DNA of 28,062 nucleotides from Schleiferiaceae bacterium (lineage in GTDB: Bacteria > Bacteroidota > Bacteroidia > Flavobacteriales > Schleiferiaceae), in NCBI GenBank assembly GCA_030829675.1, contig JAURAE010000006.1, positions 1 to 28,062 of the forward strand, read 5' to 3'. Shown here in pieces: positions 23,354 through 28,062 of the stretch. Position numbers and translations under genes: made by a program. A model generated the notes under the pieces. The model searched no databases, was not told where the DNA came from, and saw nothing but the letters and a program-made list of their open reading frames with translations. How positions within the stretch are numbered: the first letter of the stretch is position 1; each line of letters begins with the position of its first letter.

Positions 23354-24067
23354 TTAGCGGTATAGCAATGGGCGCGACGGCGCCGCATCATTGTCCAATG
23401 GTGCTACCTGTAAATTGAGCAGGTAGTGGCCGTCTTGGACATGGGCCGGAATGTGCAGGAGCTCTGAAATGGTTCGGTGCAGGTGCTGCTCAGGCTGTGG
23501 TCCCCAAAATGCTCGATGACATGCGAGAGCCCCGCCATCTTCTTCTTTATCGACACTAGGTTGATCGATGAGTAAATGATCCACACCATGCTCGCGAAGG
23601 AATGTACCTATGTCTGCGTCGAGGTACGGCCAATCCGTATTGCTATAGGCACGGTTAGCCACACGATCCGGCTCTATTTCGGTACGCACGATCACAGATT
23701 TCACTGCGTCTTCAGCAAGGACTTCCCAGCGCACTTTGAAATCCTCCAATGTAATTACGCCATTGCTGGGGGCCACCGTGAGTACGAGGGCTTTGGTGAA
23801 GTAATCTTTGAAGTGTTGGTGAACGCTGTGGCGTTCGGGCAGAATATGACCGGCAGTCTCGGTGTGTGTGCTGTGTGCATGAGGGTTGAAGCCCACATTG
23901 AAAAAGTTTACGGCACCGCCTTCGGCAACGCTTCCTACCCAATCCCCCAATCGAACGGGTTCAAACGTGGGCGCGTCGATGTACCAGGCACGAGGGACAT
24001 CGCCCACAGGCAAACTGAGGTCTGCAACAAATTCGAGATCTAGTGGACTGTTTTTCATCTTTGACAA
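23354..24067 (-). CDS. Cyclase-family metal hydrolase (kynurenine formamidase-like)
   Basis: This 237-residue cytosolic protein belongs to the cyclase superfamily, which includes kynurenine formamidase and isatin hydrolase. The metal-binding motif, usually HxGTHxDxPxH, appears as AHSTHTETAGH, with candidate ligands H63, H68, E70 and H74. Here the first His is one residue further from the pair and Asp/Pro are replaced by Glu/Ala. DLSLPVGDVPRAWYIDAP opens the domain and DHLLIDQPSVDKEEDGG lies in the second half, also typical. The substrate cannot be assigned; kynurenine formamidase is one option but no tryptophan-pathway neighbour is present. It is six bases downstream of hemW on the same strand. 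Confidence 0.82.
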   Translation of the reverse strand: MSKMKNSPLDLEFVADLSLPVGDVPRAWYIDAPTFEPVRLGDWVGSVAEGGAVNFFNVGFNPHAHSTHTETAGHILPERHSVHQHFKDYFTKALVLTVAPSNGVITLEDFKVRWEVLAEDAVKSVIVRTEIEPDRVANRAYSNTDWPYLDADIGTFLREHGVDHLLIDQPSVDKEEDGGALACHRAFWGPQPEQHLHRTISELLHIPAHVQDGHYLLNLQVAPLDNDAAPSRPLLYR

Positions 24068-24073
24068 GATAGG

Positions 24074-25195
24074 TCAATCCAAAAATAATTGGGCAATAAT
24101 TCTATCGCTCTCCATCCAACGCGCTACCGGTATGGCAAAACCTCCATCGTTGGCTACAAGTTCTCCCTGCGCCACCGCTCGAGCCACCTCCTGCTCCAAA
24201 ATGAACCGCTCCGCCCGACCCAGCTCGTGCGGAAAATCATTGTCCCATCTGAATCCCGCGGCGGTACGAAGGCGTACCATCAATCGCTCGTGCAGTAGGT
24301 CTTGAGGGGAGAGCTGTTCTTCCGTAGGCTTGGCGCCTCTCGAGTATAAGGTGTTATTGGAAATGTTCCACCAACGGCGGGTGCCATCAAAGGAATGCGC
24401 CCCAGGCCCAATGCCGAGATAAGGCGCTCCTGTCCAATAGTGGCTATTGTGCCTGCTGTGCTTGCCGGGCTGTGCAAAATTAGATAGTTCGTAATGCGCA
24501 TAGCCATGGGCGTTGGCCCAGTGGTCCAAAACTTCGAACTGCTTCACGATAACTTCATCGGCGGGAAGGGAAATCACACCGTTTTTCACCTGTTGATGTA
24601 GGACGGTTTTTTCCTCGACGGTTAAGGCATAGCAACTCAAATGTGGTGGACGGAATGACGCGAGAGTGTTGAGTTGATTCTGCCAACTTTCGACCGTGCT
24701 GCCGGGCATGCCGTACATGAGATCGACCGTATAATTTTCGATATAGCTTTCAGAAATCCACTTTAGGCACTGCCGGCTATGGTTCGAATGATGCGCACGA
24801 TTCATCATGGCCAATTCCCCATCGTCAAAGCTCTGCAGTCCCACGCTCAATCTATTGATCCCGATGCTGTGCCATTGGGCTAGTCGTTCGGGGGTAATGT
24901 CGTCTGGATTCGCCTCGAGGGTAATCTCTACATCCTCGCGTAGGGTATACAATGAAGAGGCATGGGTAATGAATCGTTCTAGGAGTTCCGGCGCCACAAT
25001 GCTTGGGGTACCGCCTCCAAAGTAGAGGCTGGTGAATTCATAGTCAGACCACATAGGTTGACCCTCGGCCAATTCCCTTAACATCCGCTCCACGACCTCA
25101 TTTTCGGTCGAGCGTACGGTAGAAAAGTGAAAATCGCAATAGTGGCAAGCTTGCTTGCAATAGGGAATATGGAGGTACAGTGTGGCGTGTTTCAT
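24074..25195 (-). CDS. hemW: Radical SAM family heme chaperone HemW
   Basis: HemW is a haem-trafficking protein related to, but distinct from, oxygen-independent coproporphyrinogen oxidase HemN. The 373-residue protein has the radical SAM cysteines C13-x3-C17-x2-C20 in PYCKQACHYCDF. The haem-binding motif HNxxYW is present as H249-N-S-H-Y-W254; it marks HemW and is absent in true HemN. Other matches are SLYFGGGTPSIV, GLQSFDDGELAMMNRAH and YLGIGPGAHSFDG. Its ATG overlaps the stop codon of the upstream histidine kinase by one base (TGATG), so the two are translationally coupled, and the cyclase-family gene follows by six bases. Confidence 0.95.
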   Translation of the reverse strand: MKHATLYLHIPYCKQACHYCDFHFSTVRSTENEVVERMLRELAEGQPMWSDYEFTSLYFGGGTPSIVAPELLERFITHASSLYTLREDVEITLEANPDDITPERLAQWHSIGINRLSVGLQSFDDGELAMMNRAHHSNHSRQCLKWISESYIENYTVDLMYGMPGSTVESWQNQLNTLASFRPPHLSCYALTVEEKTVLHQQVKNGVISLPADEVIVKQFEVLDHWANAHGYAHYELSNFAQPGKHSRHNSHYWTGAPYLGIGPGAHSFDGTRRWWNISNNTLYSRGAKPTEEQLSPQDLLHERLMVRLRTAAGFRWDNDFPHELGRAERFILEQEVARAVAQGELVANDGGFAIPVARWMESDRIIAQLFLD

Positions 25196-26346
25196 CAGGC
25201 CTTTGGAAGGGTGATTTTAAAGGTCGTACCCACCTGAATACCACTTTCGACGAGGATTACCTTGCCCTGGTGGTAATCTTCAATGATGCGCTTGGCCAAG
25301 CTAAGGCCTAAGCCCCAACCGCGACTTTTGGTGGTGAATCCTGGGTGGAAAATCTTGCGCTGGTCGTTGGCGGGTATGCCCTTGCCATTGTCGCTGATGA
25401 ACAAGTGAACCTCAGCGGCCGCGGTTTCCTTGCGGATGCGGATTTCTCCCTCGCCCTCCAAAGCATCTGCGGCATTTTTGATCATGTTCTCTAATACCCA
25501 GCTGATGAGCTGCCCGTTGTGCTGGACGTTGCTTTCAGTACCTAAGTTGGTGGTGAGGCTGATTTTCTTGCCCAAGCGCGTGCCGAGGTAATCGGCCGTG
25601 CGGGAAATGGTTTGATCGAGGTTGAGGTCGCTGAGTTCCGGTTGTGAGCCGATTTTGCTGAACCTGTCTGTGATTTCGGTTAATCGGTCAATGTCCTTCT
25701 CCATTTCGCTAAAAGCAATCTCCTTCGGGTACTGCTCCTTGAGATAGGCGATCCAACCCATCAGGGCGCTCAGTGGGGTGCCAATCTGGTGGGCGGTTTC
25801 CTTGGCCATACCCGTCCACACCTTGTTTTGCTCGCTGCGGCGCGCATTGGAAAAGGCCATATAGCTGATGAGCATGTAGATGCCGATGACGGCCAGTAGG
25901 ATGAGCGGATAGAGGCGGAGTTTGGTAAGCAGGTTGGAGCCCTTGTAGTAGAGGTAGTTGGTTTGCCCGTCGGCGAACTGATTTTCGAGGACTTGGCCAG
26001 AGGTTTTAAACTCGTCCAATTTTCTCAGCAGGTACTTCTGCGGATTCGATTCCGGCACACTTAAATTTCGATGAGCGATGATGTTCCCTTCATTGTCGGT
26101 CAAGATCACCGGGATGGTCGTGTTGTCTTGAATGATTTGGGTGAAAAAGCTCAAGTTAGAATCGTCTTCGGCAAAAAAGACTTCCTCCACGGCTTGGGCC
26201 CAGAGCTTGATTTTGCGCTCCTCTTCGTTGCGCAATTCCCCTAAGAAAGACTCGGTGTACAACAGCGAGGCAAGCCCGATGATGGTTCCAAAGGAGATGA
26301 TGGCAATTTTCCACCAAATTTTACGTGTATATACATCGCTGTTCAT
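25195..26346 (-). CDS. Orphan membrane sensor histidine kinase
   Basis: This 383-residue inner-membrane kinase has two transmembrane helices (about 11-30 and 145-165) enclosing a 110-residue extracytoplasmic sensor with no domain I recognise. The phosphoacceptor H186 is in KETAHQIGTPLSALMGW. The ATPase boxes are complete: N-box E286-N-M-I-K-N291, G1 D319-NGKG, F-box HPGFTTK and G2 GWGLGLSL (343-350). There is no HAMP or PAS segment between helix 2 and the H-box. No response regulator is adjacent, so the partner must lie elsewhere. The gene overlaps hemW by one base and is divergent from the glycosyltransferase gene, with only 39 bases between the start codons. Confidence 0.93.
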   Translation of the reverse strand: MNSDVYTRKIWWKIAIISFGTIIGLASLLYTESFLGELRNEEERKIKLWAQAVEEVFFAEDDSNLSFFTQIIQDNTTIPVILTDNEGNIIAHRNLSVPESNPQKYLLRKLDEFKTSGQVLENQFADGQTNYLYYKGSNLLTKLRLYPLILLAVIGIYMLISYMAFSNARRSEQNKVWTGMAKETAHQIGTPLSALMGWIAYLKEQYPKEIAFSEMEKDIDRLTEITDRFSKIGSQPELSDLNLDQTISRTADYLGTRLGKKISLTTNLGTESNVQHNGQLISWVLENMIKNAADALEGEGEIRIRKETAAAEVHLFISDNGKGIPANDQRKIFHPGFTTKSRGWGLGLSLAKRIIEDYHQGKVILVESGIQVGTTFKITLPKA

Positions 26347-26371
26347 GACTACTAAACTATGGTTTCTTTGC

Positions 26372-26379
26372 TACATTTG
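26372..26379 (+). promoter_or_regulatory. -7 promoter box of the glycosyltransferase-pyrC operon
   Basis: TACATTTG matches TAnnTTTG exactly and ends six bases before the preferred ATG at 26386. No TTG was found at the usual -33 distance. The implied leader is about 0-3 bases. Confidence 0.5.
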
Positions 26380-26385
26380 TCCTCT

Positions 26386-27111
26386 ATGTCGAACGCATTA
26401 GTCATCATACCTACGTATAACGAGATCGAGAACATCAGTAAGATGTTGGATACGGTCATGAATCTAAACGAAGGCTTTGATGTTTTAATTGTGGACGACG
26501 GTTCTCCAGACGGCACCGCACAGGTGGTCCGCGAGAAGATGGACGCCTTTGGCGGACGCATTCACCTCGAAGAACGCACTGGAAAATTAGGATTAGGAAC
26601 GGCGTATATCCACGGTTTTAAGTGGGCCTTGGCGCGCGGTTATGAGTACATTTTTGAGATGGACTGTGATTTTTCTCATGATCCTAACGACTTGGCACGA
26701 TTGAAAAAGGCCTGTGAAGATGGGGCAGATTTGTCCATCGGTTCGCGTTATGTGAAAGGGGTGAATGTGGTGAATTGGCCCATGAGTAGAGTACTGCTCA
26801 GTTACTTTGCCTCTGTCTATGTACGCTTTATTACAGGCATGCCGATACAAGATGCCACGGCAGGTTTTAAATGTTATAAGCGCACCACGCTTGAAGGCAT
26901 AAATTTTGATAAGATTCACTTCGTCGGATATGCTTTCCAGATCGAGATGAAATTCAAAGTTTGGCAGCGCAAAATGTCCATCGTCGAAGTTCCGGTGATT
27001 TTCACCGACCGCACGGAAGGACAATCTAAAATGTCTAGTGGCATCATTAAAGAAGCCATTTTTGGCGTCATAAAACTCAAGCTTTGGAGCTTGTTTCAAA
27101 AGACCAACTAA
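26386..27111 (+). CDS. GT2 glycosyltransferase, polyprenol monophosphomannose synthase-like
   Basis: The enzyme is predicted to transfer a sugar from a nucleotide donor to polyprenyl phosphate, in the manner of dolichol-phosphate mannose synthase. It has 241 residues from ATG 26386. The GT-A motifs are ALVIIPTYNEIENI, the donor-binding IVDDGSPDGTA, the metal-binding DxD-like EMDCDFSHDP, and GSRYVKGVNVVNWP. It has no large C-terminal membrane domain, as in soluble or peripheral Dpm1-type enzymes. An earlier in-frame ATG at 26359 is rejected because the promoter box lies inside that extension. The dihydroorotase gene starts 15 bases downstream, so the pair is an operon. The sugar is inferred from family only. 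Confidence 0.9.
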   Translation: MSNALVIIPTYNEIENISKMLDTVMNLNEGFDVLIVDDGSPDGTAQVVREKMDAFGGRIHLEERTGKLGLGTAYIHGFKWALARGYEYIFEMDCDFSHDPNDLARLKKACEDGADLSIGSRYVKGVNVVNWPMSRVLLSYFASVYVRFITGMPIQDATAGFKCYKRTTLEGINFDKIHFVGYAFQIEMKFKVWQRKMSIVEVPVIFTDRTEGQSKMSSGIIKEAIFGVIKLKLWSLFQKTN

Positions 27112-27126
27112 CCCCTACCATAGTTT

Positions 27127-28062
27127 ATGTTAAAATCCTACCTCATTAAAAATGCACGAATGGTCAATGAGGGAGAAATCCTTGAAGGGGATCTCCTTGT
27201 TGAAAACGGTCGCATTGCTAAAATTGACACTAGTATCGGTCCTAAAAATGCCAATGTGAATGTCATTGATGCCGAGGGTAAATATTTGATTCCAGGTGTC
27301 ATTGACGACCAGGTGCACTTTCGCGAGCCGGGTTTGACCCACAAAGGAGATATTGCTTCCGAGAGCGCTGCAGCCGTTGCAGGTGGAATTACCTCTTACA
27401 TGGAACAGCCCAACACCAAGCCTGCGGTAACCACTATTGAGGAGCTAGAGAAAAAATACAGTCGTGCGGCTGAGGTGAGCCTGGCCAACTACAGCTTCAA
27501 TATGGGAGCGAGTAACGACAATCTTGAGGAGCTCAAACGCGTCTCAAAAACGGATGTGGCGGGTATTAAAATTTTTATGGGATCCTCGACAGGAAATATG
27601 TTGGTGGATGCCCAGAAGACGCTGGAGGGTATATTCCAATTAGACCATCAACTCATCACTCATTGCGAGGACGAGGCTACTATTAAGGCAAATCTTGAGG
27701 CCGCGAAGGCACAATATGGCGAGGACATTCCTATGAACATGCACCCAAAAATTCGCAGCGAAGAGGCTTGTCTTTTGAGTTCGAAGTTTGCGGTGGAATT
27801 GGCCAAGAAATACAACAGCCGTTTGCACGTATTCCACATCTCGACAGGGGTGGAGACGAAATTGTTCTCGAACAAAAAGCCATTGGCAGAGAAGCGCATT
27901 ACGTCTGAGGTTTGTGTGCACCACTTGTGGTTCGACGAGAGCCAATACCACAAGAAAGGAAGCTTGATTAAGTGGAATCCTGCGGTCAAGACTGCTGCGG
28001 ATCGCGACCTGTTGTGGAAGGCCCTACTGGACGATCGCATTGATGTTATTGCCACGGACCAC
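27127..28062 (+). CDS. pyrC: Dihydroorotase, class I (3'-truncated by window edge)
   Basis: This enzyme closes carbamoyl aspartate to dihydroorotate in pyrimidine synthesis. The first 312 residues are present and the frame runs off the window. Family features are GVIDDQVHFREPGLTHKGDI, FMGSSTGNMLVD, ITHCEDE, HVFHISTG, SEVCVHHLWF and the terminal IATDH, which holds the catalytic aspartate D311. In the first metal motif (normally HxH) the first His is replaced by Q62 (codon at 27310), leaving H64. From memory the Porphyromonas gingivalis enzyme has the same DDQVHF sequence, so this seems a lineage trait and not decay. It lies 15 bases after the glycosyltransferase gene. Confidence 0.94.
   Translation, partial: MLKSYLIKNARMVNEGEILEGDLLVENGRIAKIDTSIGPKNANVNVIDAEGKYLIPGVIDDQVHFREPGLTHKGDIASESAAAVAGGITSYMEQPNTKPAVTTIEELEKKYSRAAEVSLANYSFNMGASNDNLEELKRVSKTDVAGIKIFMGSSTGNMLVDAQKTLEGIFQLDHQLITHCEDEATIKANLEAAKAQYGEDIPMNMHPKIRSEEACLLSSKFAVELAKKYNSRLHVFHISTGVETKLFSNKKPLAEKRITSEVCVHHLWFDESQYHKKGSLIKWNPAVKTAADRDLLWKALLDDRIDVIATDH

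Noticed and set aside
23371..23384. GC-rich hairpin GGCGC-GACG-GCGCC near the maeB/cyclase junction as a terminator
   Set aside because: The stem has only five pairs, no T-tract follows on either strand, and it lies inside cyclase coding sequence.
26359..26385. Upstream ATG start for the glycosyltransferase
   Set aside because: The consensus -7 box at 26372-26379 lies inside the extension, and family N-termini begin close to ALVIIPTYNE.
1..28062. tRNA, rRNA, CRISPR arrays, insertion sequences, phage genes or riboswitches
   Set aside because: None was recognised by reading: intergenic gaps are all under 160 bases and are accounted for by promoters, terminators and short palindromes. A covariance-model scan was not possible.

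Overview
The window reads as a chromosomal segment from a member of the Bacteroidota, most likely a marine-type flavobacterial lineage. The grounds are a TonB-dependent receptor with a carboxypeptidase-like N-terminal domain, a giant protein with a type IX secretion (T9SS) C-terminal signal, a PorV/PorQ-type barrel, a dihydroorotase with the variant DDQVHFREPG motif, and promoters matching the Bacteroidota -7 consensus TAnnTTTG in front of several genes. Genes are tightly packed, no rRNA, tRNA, CRISPR array or insertion sequence was seen, and no gene-free stretch exceeds 300 bases.

Layout. (1) 135-8887, + strand: a three-gene envelope cassette made of a TonB-dependent receptor, a 1340-residue T9SS cargo protein and a PorV-like outer-membrane protein. 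(2) 8882-9898, + strand: greA and a HIT hydrolase, with a promoter and a terminator-like hairpin in the greA leader. (3) 9821-13977, - strand: a compact operon etfB-etfA-bifunctional nuclease (DUF151)-CNT nucleoside transporter-ruvC, convergent with and overlapping the HIT gene. (4) 14135-15115, + strand: pdhB, divergent from etfB. (5) 15222-17744, + strand: a K+-dependent-type membrane pyrophosphatase (hppA) with an extra C-terminal domain. (6) 17853-19376, - strand: an M20 peptidase, convergent with hppA across a strong two-way terminator. (7) 19428-23350, + strand: a four-helix membrane protein, hflX and malic enzyme maeB. (8) 23354-26346, - strand: histidine kinase, hemW and a cyclase-family hydrolase. 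(9) 26386-28062, + strand: a Dpm1-type glycosyltransferase and the start of dihydroorotase pyrC, cut by the window edge.

How the genes relate. Much of the window is central metabolism and energy coupling: PDH E1-beta, ETF, malic enzyme and the ion-pumping pyrophosphatase. The divergent etfBA and pdhB promoters share an ATGCATA element exactly one base upstream of each -7 box, which suggests joint control of acyl-CoA oxidation electron flow and acetyl-CoA formation. The first 9 kb is the accessory-like part: receptor, secreted partner and PorV-like barrel look like one co-transcribed surface system that is not a SusCD pair. Other notable architecture includes a terminator encoded inside the ruvC reading frame, an hppA promoter whose start site falls inside the pdhB terminator stem, and a terminator in the greA leader.
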